Notes: a model not told the origin generated them from the sequence alone. Shown: positions 45,235 to 54,975, counted from the stretch's first letter. The stretch: 64,000 nucleotides of DNA from Oryzomonas japonica (GCF_008802365.1 NZ_VZQZ01000001.1:124001-188000), one strand, 5' to 3'. Translations and numbers: made by a program.

Positions 45235-46053
45235 TCAAGAGACGTTGCTCTCCCCGGAGAGGCCGAGTACCCTGACGGCATTATCCCGTGTGGCGGCGGC
45301 AACGGTTTCCGGCGTGCTGTCTTTGGCCGCCGCGAGGGCGAGCAGGGTCTCGACCATCCAGGCCGGCTGGTTGGCGCTCCCCCGGTGGCCTTGGGGAGGC
45401 ATGTCGGGGGCGTCGGTTTCCAGGACCAGCTGTTCCAGCGGGACCTCCCTGGCGAGGCGCAGGGGGCGCACCGCGCCGCTCCAGGTCAGGGTGCCGGACA
45501 GGGAGATGAGGAAGCCGAGGCGGATAAACTCCCGCGCCATCTCCGGCGACCCGGAGAAGGCGTGCATGATGCCCCTCACCCGGTCGGCCCGTTCCTCCCG
45601 CATGATCTGCAAGGTCCGCTGGAAGGCCCGGCGGCAGTGCACCAGCACAGGCAGGCCGTGGGAGACGGCCAGTTTGAGTTGCCGGCGGAATGCGACCTCC
45701 TGGATTTCGAGGGGGACGGGGTACGCCGGGTCCAGGCCGATCTCGCCGATGGCAACGCTGCCGGCGGCCAGCCGGGCCAGGGCGGAGAGGGCGTCATCGT
45801 CGGCCAGAACGGCATGCATGGGATGGATGCCGACGGCGGGCAGGATCTCGTGGTGCGCTGCCGCCAACGCCCGAATCCGCTTCCAGCCGTCGGGATGCAC
45901 CCCGGGCACCACGAAGCGGGTCACCCCGGCCCGGCGCGCCGCTGCAAGCACCTGGGGCAGGTGCGGGGCAAGCGGCTCCAGGTCCAGGTGGCAGTGGGTG
46001 TCGATCAAACCCGCGTGAGCTTCGGATTGCAAATATGGTTGATTCGGATACAC
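45235..46053 (-). CDS. TatD-family metal-dependent hydrolase (DNase)
   Basis: 272 residues, GTG start at 46053 with no clear Shine-Dalgarno, so the exact start is uncertain. TatD amidohydrolase fold: IDTHCHLD near the N-terminus, VAIGEIGLDPAY, the metal ligands in LPVLVHCRRAF and MHAFSGSPE, and LVLETDAPDMPP. It trims DNA 3' ends and is linked to repair and turnover. Its start lies 25 bp from that of the divergent glycosyltransferase gene. Confidence 0.88.
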   Translation of the reverse strand: MYPNQPYLQSEAHAGLIDTHCHLDLEPLAPHLPQVLAAARRAGVTRFVVPGVHPDGWKRIRALAAAHHEILPAVGIHPMHAVLADDDALSALARLAAGSVAIGEIGLDPAYPVPLEIQEVAFRRQLKLAVSHGLPVLVHCRRAFQRTLQIMREERADRVRGIMHAFSGSPEMAREFIRLGFLISLSGTLTWSGAVRPLRLAREVPLEQLVLETDAPDMPPQGHRGSANQPAWMVETLLALAAAKDSTPETVAAATRDNAVRVLGLSGESNVS

Positions 46054-46078
46054 TGGTCTTCATTCTCCCGGAGCGCCC

Positions 46079-47176
46079 ATGACCAACGATCACACCCCTG
46101 AACTCTCCATTATTGTGCCGGTTCTCAACGAGGCCGCCCACTTGGCGCCCCTGTTCGCCACCCTTACCGCCCAACAGGGCATTCGTTTCGAATTGATCCT
46201 CTGCGACGGCGGTTCGGGCGACGGTACCCCGCAGCGGGCCGCCCAGCTGGCCCGGCAGGTGCCGTTTGCAACGGAGGTCGTCCCGGCGCCCCGCGGTCGC
46301 GGCCGCCAGATGAATGCCGGTGCCGCCGTTGCCCGTGCCGATACGTTGCTGTTTCTCCACGCCGATTCGACGTTCGCTGCGGCAGATGCCCTGGCCCGCG
46401 GACTCTCGGCGCTGCGGGCCCGGCAGGCCGCCGGGCGTCATGAGGTCGCCGGGCGTTTCGCCCTTGGTTTTCTCCGGAGTGACGCCACACCATCCCCGGC
46501 CTACTTCTTCTACGAGGCCAAGGCGCGCCTCGGCCGCCCGGAGTGCATCCGGGGCGACCAGGGCTTCATGCTGCCCCGTTCGTTCTTCCGGTCCCTCAAC
46601 GGCTTTGACGAGCAGATGCCCTTTCTGGAGGACCTCCGCTTCGTGGATGCGGTGGCGGCGCACTGCGACTGGCTGCTCCTCCCCGCCGAGATCGGCACCT
46701 CGGCCCGCCGCTTTGAAGCGGAAGGGCTGTGGGAACGGCAGGTGCTGAACGCCATCATCGTCAACTGCCTTGTGGCCGGCTGGACGGAGTTCTTCACCAC
46801 CCTTTCCGGGCTGTACCGCTTCGACACCGAGACTGGCCGGCTCTCGCTCCACCCGATCCTGGACGGCATCCGCACCCTGCTCGCGGGCCGCTCAGGGGAG
46901 TGGCGGCGCGCTTTCTGGCGTATTACCGGCCGCCATGTGGCCGCCAACGCCTGGCAGATCTTCTTCTGGCTGGATACCCGCCGCGCTTTTTCCCTGGGGA
47001 GGGGGCCGGGAGAGGTTGAGCCTTGTTGGCTTCGGCTGTACGAGCGTCGCCTGAAGCTGCTCTTTTGCACGCGTCCCGCGGCGATGGCGGCAGCGGGCTT
47101 GGTGTGGCTCTGGTTCCGCTTTATGCTTTTGGGGCGCCCTCTGGCGGCCCCTACAGAAACCAGGCGATCAGGTTGA
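46079..47176 (+). CDS. Family 2 glycosyltransferase (TIGR04283-like)
   Basis: 365 residues, GGAG before the ATG. GT-A fold: LSIIVPVLNEA (about 8-18), ILCDGGSGDGTP, the DXD-like FLHADS and ECIRGDQGFML with FEEL-like MPFLEDLRFVD. A hydrophobic segment lies at about 335-350. This GT2 subgroup is often found in small-molecule or envelope-glycan clusters; acceptor unknown. Its last 26 bases overlap the 3' end of the cardiolipin synthase-like gene on the other strand. Confidence 0.82.
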   Translation: MTNDHTPELSIIVPVLNEAAHLAPLFATLTAQQGIRFELILCDGGSGDGTPQRAAQLARQVPFATEVVPAPRGRGRQMNAGAAVARADTLLFLHADSTFAAADALARGLSALRARQAAGRHEVAGRFALGFLRSDATPSPAYFFYEAKARLGRPECIRGDQGFMLPRSFFRSLNGFDEQMPFLEDLRFVDAVAAHCDWLLLPAEIGTSARRFEAEGLWERQVLNAIIVNCLVAGWTEFFTTLSGLYRFDTETGRLSLHPILDGIRTLLAGRSGEWRRAFWRITGRHVAANAWQIFFWLDTRRAFSLGRGPGEVEPCWLRLYERRLKLLFCTRPAAMAAAGLVWLWFRFMLLGRPLAAPTETRRSG

Positions 47177-48347
47177 CTACCTTCTCCAGCAATTGGGACA
47201 ATTTGCCCCGACGTTCGTGATCTGCAAGGGTGATGGCCCGGGAATCCCGAAAGTCCTGTTCCAGCATCCGGGCGATTTGCCGGCCGAAGGAGTTATTGTC
47301 GATGATGCCGTTGATCTCGAAATTGCGGTGGAAGCTGCGCTGATCCAGGTTGGCCGAGCCGATCACCGTCCGCTCGCCATCGATCAGCATGACCTTGGCG
47401 TGCAGTATCTCCCGCTCCAGCTCATAAATCTCGATCCCTTCCTTGAGCAGGGCCGTATAGTAGCTGCACCCCACCAGACGCATCAGCGGCACGTCGCTTT
47501 TGGCCGAGAGCAGTATCCGTACCTGTACGCCCCGCCGGACCGCCAGCAGCAGGGAACGGATGATGCGCGGGCCGGGAACGAAGTAAGGGGTGACGATGAC
47601 GACGCTCTCCGAGGCGGAGGTGATGGCGGCCAGAAAGGCGCTGCGTATGTAGGAACTGCGATGGTGCGGTCCCCCGCTGACGATGATGACGTTGGCCCGT
47701 CCGGGGCGGGGCGCGCCCGAATCCCCGCCGCCGGTGGGACCTCGGGGCGGTTTTTCCCGTTCCATCTGCCAGGTCTCGGAAAAGATGCGTTCCAACTCAT
47801 GCACGGCGCTGCCGGCGATGCTGAAACCCACGTCGCGGAATTTGACAGGACTCGAGACCAAACCGGCATATTCGTCGCCGATGTTGAATCCCCCCAGGAA
47901 GGCCTGGCGGCCGTCGATGATGGTCATTTTGCGGTGGTCGCGCTTATCGAACCAGTGGATACCCCGCTTGAATGAGGGCACGTTGAAGGCAACAAGCTTG
48001 ATGCCGTGTTGGGCCAGATTTCTAAAATAGGCGGAGGGGGTTTCGACGCAGCCGATGTAATCGTAGATGAGGGACACCTGCACGCCCCGCCGCTGCGCGT
48101 CCATAAGTTCGGCGGCAAAGGCGGAGCCGGTGGCATCGCTACGGATCAGATAGTATTCCAGAAGGATGTACCGCTCTGCCGAGCGGATGGCGGCAAACAG
48201 GGCTTGAAAAAAGTGGGGGCCGTCCGGGTAGAGCGCTACCCGGTTGCGCCGGTAGGTGACCGGCTGAACGGCGAAACGGATGTGCTTGAACAGGCGCAAC
48301 ATCCGCACCAGACGCTTGTTATGCCGAATTGGAGCACCCTTTGTCAT
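47151..48347 (-). CDS. Cardiolipin synthase-like phospholipase D protein
   Basis: 398 residues without N-terminal membrane helices (ClsB-like layout). Two HKD half-sites: HRKMTIID (about 140) and HAKVMLID (about 310), each with the following G-F-N or GSANLD segment. It should make cardiolipin from phosphatidylglycerol or phosphatidylethanolamine at the inner membrane. Convergent and overlapping with the glycosyltransferase; downstream of gpmI and the FAH-family gene on the same strand with a 27-bp gap, so it may belong to that operon. Confidence 0.87.
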   Translation of the reverse strand: MTKGAPIRHNKRLVRMLRLFKHIRFAVQPVTYRRNRVALYPDGPHFFQALFAAIRSAERYILLEYYLIRSDATGSAFAAELMDAQRRGVQVSLIYDYIGCVETPSAYFRNLAQHGIKLVAFNVPSFKRGIHWFDKRDHRKMTIIDGRQAFLGGFNIGDEYAGLVSSPVKFRDVGFSIAGSAVHELERIFSETWQMEREKPPRGPTGGGDSGAPRPGRANVIIVSGGPHHRSSYIRSAFLAAITSASESVVIVTPYFVPGPRIIRSLLLAVRRGVQVRILLSAKSDVPLMRLVGCSYYTALLKEGIEIYELEREILHAKVMLIDGERTVIGSANLDQRSFHRNFEINGIIDNNSFGRQIARMLEQDFRDSRAITLADHERRGKLSQLLEKVVNLIAWFL

Positions 48348-48374
48348 GAGACCCCACAGCCCGGTAGGAGAAGA

Positions 48375-49031
48375 TCATTTCACTGAGATGGTAAGCCGCC
48401 CCACCCCTGCAATTTCGGCAATCATGCCGTCCCCCGGCTGGACCTGCCCCACGCCGGCGGGGGTGCCGGTGAGGATCACGTCCCCCTCTTCCAGCGTAAA
48501 GATGGTGGAGAGATAGCTGATGATCCTGGCCACCGGATTGATCATCAGGCTGGTGGAGCCGTTCTGGCGTTCTGCGCCGTTGAGCAGCAGCCTGATGGTC
48601 AGATCCTGGGGATCGGGAACCTGCGCCGCCGGGGTAAATGCCGACAAGGGGCAGGAGGTGTCGAACCCCTTGGCGATTTCCCAGGGCAGCCCCTTCTTCT
48701 TGAGGGTGTCCTGTACATCCCGCAGGGTCATATCGATGGCGACTCCATAACCGGCCACATGGGACAGTGCCTCAGCCTCGGGGATATCCTTGCCGTCCGT
48801 GCCGATCAATACCGCCAGTTCCGCCTCGTAATGGCATGCCGTGCTGTAGGGGGGGATGACCACGGTGCCGCCGTCGTCCACAACCGCGGTGGCCGGCTTC
48901 AGGAAAACCACCGGCGCAGCCGGGGTCTCGTTCCCCAGCTCCTTGATATGGTCCACATAGTTGCGGCCGATGCAGAGGATCTTGCCGATCAGGTATTCAT
49001 TGTCCGTGGCGGGTATCTTTGCGGTTTTCAT
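48375..49031 (-). CDS. Fumarylacetoacetate hydrolase-family protein
   Basis: 218 residues. FAH fold: [19 protein letters not shown], metal-binding [12 protein letters not shown] (Glu pair), [22 protein letters not shown], and the C-terminal [13 protein letters not shown]. The single-domain FAHD1-like branch includes acylpyruvate hydrolase and oxaloacetate decarboxylase; the second would suit a window with two PEP carboxykinases but is only an inference. The start overlaps the gpmI stop, so it is translationally coupled. Confidence 0.83.
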   Translation of the reverse strand: MKTAKIPATDNEYLIGKILCIGRNYVDHIKELGNETPAAPVVFLKPATAVVDDGGTVVIPPYSTACHYEAELAVLIGTDGKDIPEAEALSHVAGYGVAIDMTLRDVQDTLKKKGLPWEIAKGFDTSCPLSAFTPAAQVPDPQDLTIRLLLNGAERQNGSTSLMINPVARIISYLSTIFTLEEGDVILTGTPAGVGQVQPGDGMIAEIAGVGRLTISVK

Positions 49032-50560
49032 AACAGACTCTCTCCTGTCATCTCAGTGGGTTGGGCCAGGCCCAGCATCTTCAGCATGGTCGGTGCGATG
49101 TCGGCCAGTCGGCCCCCTTCGCGCAGCGCGGCATCTTTACGACTGTCGTCCACCAAGAGCAGCCACACCGGATTGGTGGTGTGGGCCGTGAACGGCTCGC
49201 CGTTGTCGTCCGCCATCTGCTCGGCGTTGCCGTGGTCGGCCGTGATCAGCGCCGCGCCGCCTTTTTCCCGCACCTTGGCCACGATCCTGCCCACGCAATC
49301 GTCAACGACCGTGACCGCCTTGACAGCCGCCTCCAGGATGCCGGTGTGTCCGACCATGTCGCAGTTGGCGAAGTTGAGGATGATCACGTCATAGAGATCC
49401 TCGTCCATACGCTTCAACAACTCCTCCGTCACGGGGTAGGCGCTCATCTCCGGCTTCTGGTCGTAGGTGGCCACCTCCTTGGGGGAGGGTATCAGACAGC
49501 GCTCCTCGCCGGGGAACGGGGTTTCCACGCCGCCGTTGAAGAAAAAGGTCACATGGGCATATTTTTCGGTCTCCGCGATGCGCAGTTGCTTCAATCCGGC
49601 ATGGGCCAGGACATCGCCCAGGATGTTGGTCAATTGCTCGGGGCCGTAGGCTATGGGCAGGCCGAAGGTGGCGTCGTACTCGGTCATGCACACATAGTCG
49701 GCCAGCTTCGGGCGGCAGCGGCGCTGGAAGCCGTCAAAGTCGTCCAGCGCCAGGGCGCGGGTGATCTCCCGGGCCCGGTCGGAACGGAAGTTGAAGAAGA
49801 TGAAGCCGTCGCCGTCCCTGATCGTGCCGACCGGCGCGCGGTTTTCCGTGATCACGGCCGGGACGACGAATTCGTCGTGCACCCCGGCGCCATAGCTGGC
49901 CTCGATGGCCTCCCGGGCCGAGGTGCGCTGTTCCCCTTCGCCGCACACCATGGCGTTGTAGGCCTTTTCGACCCGTTCCCAGCGGTTGTCCCGGTCCATG
50001 GCGTAGTAGCGTCCCATGACCGTGGCGATCCGGCCGGTGCCGATCCGCCCGATCTCCGCCTCCAACTGGGCCAGGTAGTCGCTGCCGCTCTGGGGCGGGG
50101 TGTCGCGGCCGTCCAGGAGGCAGTGCACGAACACCTCCTTCACCCCTTCCCGTTTGGCCATCTCCAGCAGGGCATACAGGTGGCTGTTGTGGGAGTGCAC
50201 CCCGCCGTCGGAGAGGAGCCCCGCCAGATGCAGCCTGCCGCCGCCGGCCTTGGTCTTGGCGATGCACTCCAGCAGCACCGGGTTGGCAAAGAAATCGTTG
50301 TCCCGGATCGATTTGGTGATGCGCGTCAGGTCCTGATACACGACCCGGCCGGCGCCGATATTGAGGTGGCCGACCTCCGAGTTGCCCATCTGGCCGTCGG
50401 GCAGGCCCACCGCCATGCCGGAGGTGTGGATCTGGACATGGGGATAGTCCGCCAAAAGTCCGGTCAAGTTGGGGGGGTGGGCCAGGGCGACGGCGTTATT
50501 CTCGGGATTGGCGTTGATCCCCCAACCATCGAGGATCATCAGGAGAAGCGGTTTTTTCAT
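49028..50560 (-). CDS. gpmI: Phosphoglycerate mutase, cofactor-independent
   Basis: 510 residues. Interconverts 3- and 2-phosphoglycerate in glycolysis and gluconeogenesis using two Mn ions. Catalytic Ser61 in [13 protein letters not shown], metal ligands in MILDGWG and [12 protein letters not shown], and [14 protein letters not shown]. Length matches the family. First gene of gpmI-FAH-(cls-like); the ATGA overlap ties it to the FAH gene. Confidence 0.95.
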   Translation of the reverse strand: MKKPLLLMILDGWGINANPENNAVALAHPPNLTGLLADYPHVQIHTSGMAVGLPDGQMGNSEVGHLNIGAGRVVYQDLTRITKSIRDNDFFANPVLLECIAKTKAGGGRLHLAGLLSDGGVHSHNSHLYALLEMAKREGVKEVFVHCLLDGRDTPPQSGSDYLAQLEAEIGRIGTGRIATVMGRYYAMDRDNRWERVEKAYNAMVCGEGEQRTSAREAIEASYGAGVHDEFVVPAVITENRAPVGTIRDGDGFIFFNFRSDRAREITRALALDDFDGFQRRCRPKLADYVCMTEYDATFGLPIAYGPEQLTNILGDVLAHAGLKQLRIAETEKYAHVTFFFNGGVETPFPGEERCLIPSPKEVATYDQKPEMSAYPVTEELLKRMDEDLYDVIILNFANCDMVGHTGILEAAVKAVTVVDDCVGRIVAKVREKGGAALITADHGNAEQMADDNGEPFTAHTTNPVWLLLVDDSRKDAALREGGRLADIAPTMLKMLGLAQPTEMTGESLL

Positions 50561-50666
50561 GGGCGGACCCCGTATTCAATGGAATTGTGGATGCTGTAAA
50601 CACGTGGCATAACTGTAAGTCAAAACAGCCGGGGCTTCAAGCGCTATATCGAGCAAGGGCGCACAC

Positions 50667-50702
50667 AACAAAAAGGGCCCCGAAATCGGAGCCCTTTTTG
50701 TT
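50667..50702 (-). terminator. Terminator of the FnIII-cytochrome gene
   Basis: Perfect 12-bp stem aacaaaaagggc/gccctttttgtt (50667-50678 with 50691-50702), a U run on either strand. Confidence 0.85.
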
Positions 50703-50719
50703 GTTATAACATGTTTAAA

Positions 50720-52453
50720 TTAATAGGATACTGCCGCTATGGCGGCAATCTGGGCTGCCGTCAGTCCAAGGGACCCCATTCCGCCCCGGTTTGCCGTGAT
50801 CGCCGTCTGAATCTGGGCGGCAGTCCTGACGCCCAGCGAACCGTGGCATCCGAGGCAGACGGAATTATAGTATGCCAAGGCATCAAAGGCCGGCGCCGAG
50901 GTGGCTGCCGATGCCTGGGCCGAAGCGGCGCTTTCACCGGTACTGTTTACTGCGGTTACTATGTAGTAGTAGGTGGTGCCGGCCGTCAGTCCGGTCTGAA
51001 CATAGGGAGTGGTGGCTCCGGCGATCTTGGTGCCGTTGGCGGTCGTGACCCCGCTGGCGGTGGAGTAGTAGAGGTTGTACGAGGTAGCGCCGCTGGCCGC
51101 CGACCAGGAGACGGTCACCTGGTTGGCGCCGCCGGTGGCGGTTACGCCGGTCGGCACGGCCGGTACGGTCGGAGCCGGCACGGCCGCCAGGGTTGTCGCG
51201 GCAACCTGCACGGAGGCGGTGCTCTCGCCACTGCTGTTGACGGCGGTTACCACATAGTAGTAGGTGGTGCTGTCGGAGAGCCCGGTCTGGACGGCGGGGC
51301 TGGTGGCGTTGCCGATCTTGGTGCCGTTGGCGGTGGTGACGCCGGAAGCGGTGGCATAGTAGATGTTATAGGAGGTGGCTCCGGAAACCGCCGGCCAGGA
51401 AATGGTCACCTGCTTGGTTCCGCCGGTGGCGGTTACGCCGGTCGGCGCTGCCGGTGCGGCCGGGGTCGGCACGGCGGCGCTGGTGGTGGCCGATACCTGG
51501 GCCGAGGCGACGCTTTCGCCGGTGCTGTTGACGGCGGTGACCAGATAATAGTAGGTGGTGCCGGCGGAGAGACCGGATTGGACGTACGGGGTGGTGGCAT
51601 TGGCGATCTTGGTGCCGGTGCCGGTGGTGACGCCGGAGGTGGTGGCGTAATAGATGTTATAGGAGGTTGCGTTGCTGACGGCGGTCCAGGAGATGGTCAC
51701 CTGGCCGGCGGCGCCGACTGCGGCTACTCCGGTCGGGGCCATGGGGGCGGTCGGGGTCGAGGGGATGTTGCCGGGATAGAAGTTCCCGTTGGCGATGTCG
51801 GCCAGGTTGCCGCTGTAGATAACGGCGCCGTTGTTGTTGAGGATCGACAGCACCCCGTTGGCCACGGTGATTTTCACGTTGTCGAACATGCCGTCGAGGT
51901 CCATATGATTGGCAATGTAGCGTGACGTGATCGGGTTGGTGTTTTGGGCGTTGTATTTCTGGAGGAGGAGTTGCAGCTTATTCAGCAGGGTATCCACGGT
52001 TGCCGCCAGGTTTCCCTTGATCTTGATGAGTTTGTCGTGATCGGCGTCGTCGTAGGATTTGGACGCGTCGGCATCCCCTGCGGCGCTGGCTACTATGGCG
52101 TCGGAAAGCGGGTTGATGTTGGCGGTGCCGGTGCCTTCGGCAAAGGAGTGCAGCTTATAGGTGGTCCCGGAGGCGCTACCGTTCGCCTGGAGGATAAAGG
52201 GGGCCTGCAGGCCGGTGACGTCGATGGCAAATGTGCCGTCGCCGGCGATGACGGTCGTTCTTGTCTGGGGTGCATTCGAGGAGTCCTTGAGGCTTACCTG
52301 GCCGGACAATGGCGCCCCGACGGCGGCCGTACCGCTTACGGTCTGGGAGGAGAGCCCTCCTCCTCCGCCGCCGCAGCCGGCAAGCATGAGGCCAACCGTT
52401 GCCAGAGAGAATACCGTGATTGCTGCAAGTGTCCTTTTGATCAGGTTTGTCAT
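50720..52453 (-). CDS. Fibronectin III-repeat lipoprotein with C-terminal cytochrome c domain
   Basis: 577 residues from the ATG at 52453 (AGGAG upstream). Lipobox LAGC followed by a Gly run, then a carboxypeptidase-regulatory-like segment, a mostly helical region, and three fibronectin III repeats of about 97 residues (from about 240) with the same ATSYNIYYATxSGVTT and TTYYYxVTAVNS pattern. The C-terminus is a monoheme domain: CLGCH (about 532) and a downstream Met in RGGMGSL as probable axial ligand. It looks like a surface-anchored adhesive arm that ends in a redox centre, suited to contact with minerals or other cells. Controlled by the tandem GEMM riboswitches upstream. Confidence 0.82.
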   Translation of the reverse strand: MTNLIKRTLAAITVFSLATVGLMLAGCGGGGGGLSSQTVSGTAAVGAPLSGQVSLKDSSNAPQTRTTVIAGDGTFAIDVTGLQAPFILQANGSASGTTYKLHSFAEGTGTANINPLSDAIVASAAGDADASKSYDDADHDKLIKIKGNLAATVDTLLNKLQLLLQKYNAQNTNPITSRYIANHMDLDGMFDNVKITVANGVLSILNNNGAVIYSGNLADIANGNFYPGNIPSTPTAPMAPTGVAAVGAAGQVTISWTAVSNATSYNIYYATTSGVTTGTGTKIANATTPYVQSGLSAGTTYYYLVTAVNSTGESVASAQVSATTSAAVPTPAAPAAPTGVTATGGTKQVTISWPAVSGATSYNIYYATASGVTTANGTKIGNATSPAVQTGLSDSTTYYYVVTAVNSSGESTASVQVAATTLAAVPAPTVPAVPTGVTATGGANQVTVSWSAASGATSYNLYYSTASGVTTANGTKIAGATTPYVQTGLTAGTTYYYIVTAVNSTGESAASAQASAATSAPAFDALAYYNSVCLGCHGSLGVRTAAQIQTAITANRGGMGSLGLTAAQIAAIAAVSY

Positions 52454-52603
52454 TGATGCTCCTTTCTTTGATCCATGTGGTGTGCGGTCTGCCCTGTCCA
52501 TATGAGTCTCCACTTGTTCTCCTTGCTTCCTGCTGCGCTCGGTCGAAGGATGAGCAGCATCTGTTTGTTATTTCTCAGTAGGTTGTTGCAAGATGCCGGG
52601 CAC

Positions 52604-52712
52604 AAAAAAACCGGGGCCCAATATCGAGAGTGATATTTCGGCGACCCGGCTGTCTCGGTGAGACCCTGTAGGCTTTCCGTCCCATCCTCGCGGATGGTTT
52701 AGTAGTATCGTG
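52604..52712 (-). promoter_or_regulatory. GEMM-I riboswitch with terminator, gene-proximal copy
   Basis: Minus-strand aptamer with GEMM-I landmarks: AAACC, a P2 stem CCATCC-GCGA-GGATGG with a GNRA loop, GGGACGGAAAGCC, a second stem GGGTCTC...GAGAC and the conserved AGCCGGGTCGCCG. The 3' strand of the aptamer (GCCGAAATATC) also pairs with GATATTGGGC to form a terminator, completed by ccgg and seven U. Ligand binding should therefore compete with termination. It lies about 150 bp upstream of the FnIII-cytochrome start. Confidence 0.82.
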
Positions 52713-52827
52713 TATCACGGGTATCTTGTACCGGCTTTACAGGCAATCTTGCCCGGTACAAATGTCCGCCCTTCAGGCGTTGCAACGCTGGTGTTCTCTC
52801 TACCCCCTCGTTATCGATTCCGGGTAC

Positions 52828-52940
52828 AAAAAAACCGGGGCCGAATATCTGGTATGATATTTCGGCGACCCGGCTGTCTCGGTGAGACCCTGTAGGTTTT
52901 CCGCCCCATCCTCGCGGATGGTTTAGTATTGTCGTTTATC
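52828..52940 (-). promoter_or_regulatory. GEMM-I riboswitch with terminator, promoter-proximal copy
   Basis: Nearly identical to the downstream copy across the core (two differences in about 68 bases), with its own overlapping terminator (GCCGAAATATC with GATATTCGGC, ccgg, seven U at 52828-52834). The 115-bp spacer between copies holds a small hairpin (52726-52734 with 52753-52761). Both units read toward the cytochrome gene, so the transcript must pass two switches. Confidence 0.82.
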
Positions 52941-52973
52941 TTGATCGATGCTATTTTGATTAAACCTGTTTAC

Positions 52974-53002
52974 AGAATATAAAATGATACCATTAAAGTC
53001 AA
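52974..53002 (-). promoter_or_regulatory. Promoter of the tandem-riboswitch transcript
   Basis: Minus-strand TTGACT (52997-53002) and TATTCT (52974-52979) with 17-bp spacing; start near 52967, about 30 bp before the first aptamer. Confidence 0.65.
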
Positions 53003-53206
53003 GAATAAATTTTCACAATGGTTGTCATTTGGGCTTCAGCGCAAAGTGTGGGCCGGCTGCCAGGCTGAAAATGGGGCGTAACGGGGGATGGACGGGAATC
53101 CTTGCCCTGGCGTGCCAGATGATGTATTCTGCATCCGCCTGACAGGGGTGCGACGGTTTTCAGCGGCGTTACCCTGTGATACTATTGCAACAAAAGGAGC
53201 ACGAAC

Positions 53207-53644
53207 ATGGCAAGCCTGAACAAGGTCATGCTGATAGGAAACCTGGGCAAGGACCCGGAAGTACGCTATACCCCGTCCGGGGCTGCCGTTGCCAGCTTTA
53301 ACCTGGCGACCAGCGAGCGCTTCAAGAACAAGAGCGGCGAATGGGAAGAACGCACCGAATGGCACCGGGTCACCCTCTGGTCGAAGCTGGCCGAGATCGC
53401 CGGCGAATACCTCACCAAGGGTAAGACCGTTTACATCGAAGGGCGCCTGCAGACCCGCAAGTGGCAGGACAACAGCGGCAATGAGCGCTATACCACCGAG
53501 ATCGTCGGTGAAAAGATGCAGATGCTCTCCCCCAAGGGCGAAGGGCGCCGGAGCGGTGGTAACGACGTGACCTCGGAACCGGTGCAGCATGGCGGCGGGG
53601 GATTCGAGGAACCGCCGTTCCAGGATGACGATATTCCTTTTTAA
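53207..53644 (+). CDS. ssb: Single-stranded DNA-binding protein
   Basis: 145 residues, AGGAG before the ATG. OB fold starts [20 protein letters not shown], with [11 protein letters not shown] and [10 protein letters not shown] strands, then a short Gly-rich tail ending in the acidic tip DDDIPF that docks repair and replication partners. Complete and typical. Divergent from the riboswitch-controlled gene, followed by a terminator. Confidence 0.95.
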   Translation: MASLNKVMLIGNLGKDPEVRYTPSGAAVASFNLATSERFKNKSGEWEERTEWHRVTLWSKLAEIAGEYLTKGKTVYIEGRLQTRKWQDNSGNERYTTEIVGEKMQMLSPKGEGRRSGGNDVTSEPVQHGGGGFEEPPFQDDDIPF

Positions 53645-53666
53645 CAGTATCTATAATTTGTATGTA

Positions 53667-53706
53667 GACAAAGTCCCGTCAGACTCAGTTCTGGGGGGAC
53701 TTTGTC
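53667..53706 (+). terminator. Terminator of ssb
   Basis: Stem gacaaagtccc (53667-53677) with gggactttgtc (53696-53706), 18-nt loop; weak T run. Confidence 0.65.
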
Positions 53707-53838
53707 GTTGTTAAGTCGCGGAAATCGATTTCTGATGCGGGATTCCCCTCCACCGTTCGATCCGAAGCGGTAACAAAAGCAGGCGGGGGCCTTTTCCCAC
53801 CCTGAAGCGAGGCGTTATACGCAGGGGCTGGGCGCGAT

Positions 53839-54747
53839 CTATTCACCTACCGCCAATTGCCGCAAGTTCGCGATATCCCGTAACGGCGGCGCCCCGAATA
53901 ACCGGTTGTATTCACGGCTGAACTGGGAAGGGCTCTCGTAGCCTACTTGAAATGCTGCAGTCGCCGCATCCATACGTTCTGCCAGCATTAAACGCCTGGC
54001 TTCCTGCAGGCGCAACTGCTTCTGGAACTGTAAGGGACTGAGGGCGGTCATCGATCGGAAGTGATGATGAAACGTCGCACTGCTCATGCTGGCCTGCTCA
54101 GCCAGGTCGTCGATACGCAGCGGCTGGTCGAAGTGGTTCTTCAGCCAGTCGACTGCCCGCGCGATCTGATGGCTCTGGCTCCCCACCGATGCTATCTGGC
54201 GCAGGTGCGCACCCTGGTCCCCCACAAGCAATCGATAGGTGATTTCCCTCTGGATGACCTGTGCAAGGATCGGTATGTCCTTCGTTTCCGCAAGCAAGTC
54301 GATCAATCGCTGAAAGGCGTTGACCAGCGGCAACGTCATTTCGCCGAGCAACATGCCGCGGCCCGATTGTTGTGCCCGAGGTGGGGGGAGATGACTGTCA
54401 ACCATCAGCTGTGAGATCTCGCGCTGATCAAGCTTCAATACCAGTCCCAGGCAGGGTTTCTCTTCGCTCGCTTCGACAATATGCACCATGGTGGGCAGAT
54501 GCACGGATGCAATCAGATAGTGGTGCGCGTCATAGACATAGGCGTCATCTCCGAACAGCACGCGCTTAGCCCCTTGGGCGACCAGGCAAATGCTCGGTTC
54601 GTACAGCGCATTCTGCGGTGGGGTCGGTTTATCATGTTGATAAAGCAACAGGCCCGGGATCGCTGATTCAAGCAAGGTGTTTTTGTCGGTCCATCGGGCA
54701 ATGCTCTTTCCCAAGGCTTCGACCGCTGTTTCCATACCGTTGCCCAT
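53839..54747 (-). CDS. AraC-family regulator (YqhC-like)
   Basis: 302 residues from the ATG at 54747 (GGGG upstream). N-terminal AraC-type sensory domain (EPSICLVAQGAKRVLFGD, HHYLIASVHLPT) and C-terminal double helix-turn-helix with RIDDLAEQASMSSATFHHHF and AFQVGYESPSQFSREY. Divergent from the alcohol dehydrogenase operon across 228 bp, the same arrangement as E. coli yqhC-yqhD, where the regulator responds to reactive aldehydes. It probably activates the divergent operon. Codon use differs slightly from neighbours, so the locus may be acquired. Confidence 0.85.
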   Translation of the reverse strand: MGNGMETAVEALGKSIARWTDKNTLLESAIPGLLLYQHDKPTPPQNALYEPSICLVAQGAKRVLFGDDAYVYDAHHYLIASVHLPTMVHIVEASEEKPCLGLVLKLDQREISQLMVDSHLPPPRAQQSGRGMLLGEMTLPLVNAFQRLIDLLAETKDIPILAQVIQREITYRLLVGDQGAHLRQIASVGSQSHQIARAVDWLKNHFDQPLRIDDLAEQASMSSATFHHHFRSMTALSPLQFQKQLRLQEARRLMLAERMDAATAAFQVGYESPSQFSREYNRLFGAPPLRDIANLRQLAVGE

Positions 54748-54975
54748 AATAAACCCCTCTCTTGCTCGCTTCGTAAATAGTTGATTCAAATAATCCCTCG
54801 GAAATATTACCAATTCATCTCACGCATTACAAACATTTCTGTGGCGTCTTTTAGGATCAGGCAAGAAATTGAGAGGAATGGTCTACAGCATTCGCCCGTC
54901 CGGGAGTACTATCCGAATAGAGGGCACACCATACAAAAAGATGATTGTAAAGAACTCACTTCTAAGGAGATTACC

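Noticed and set aside
45068-46018. Plus-strand frame antisense to tatD, and a GAGA-loop hairpin near 45125 that briefly looked like a GEMM aptamer
   Set aside because: The frame is a shadow of tatD; the hairpin lacks the GGACGCAAAGCC and CCGGGT core.
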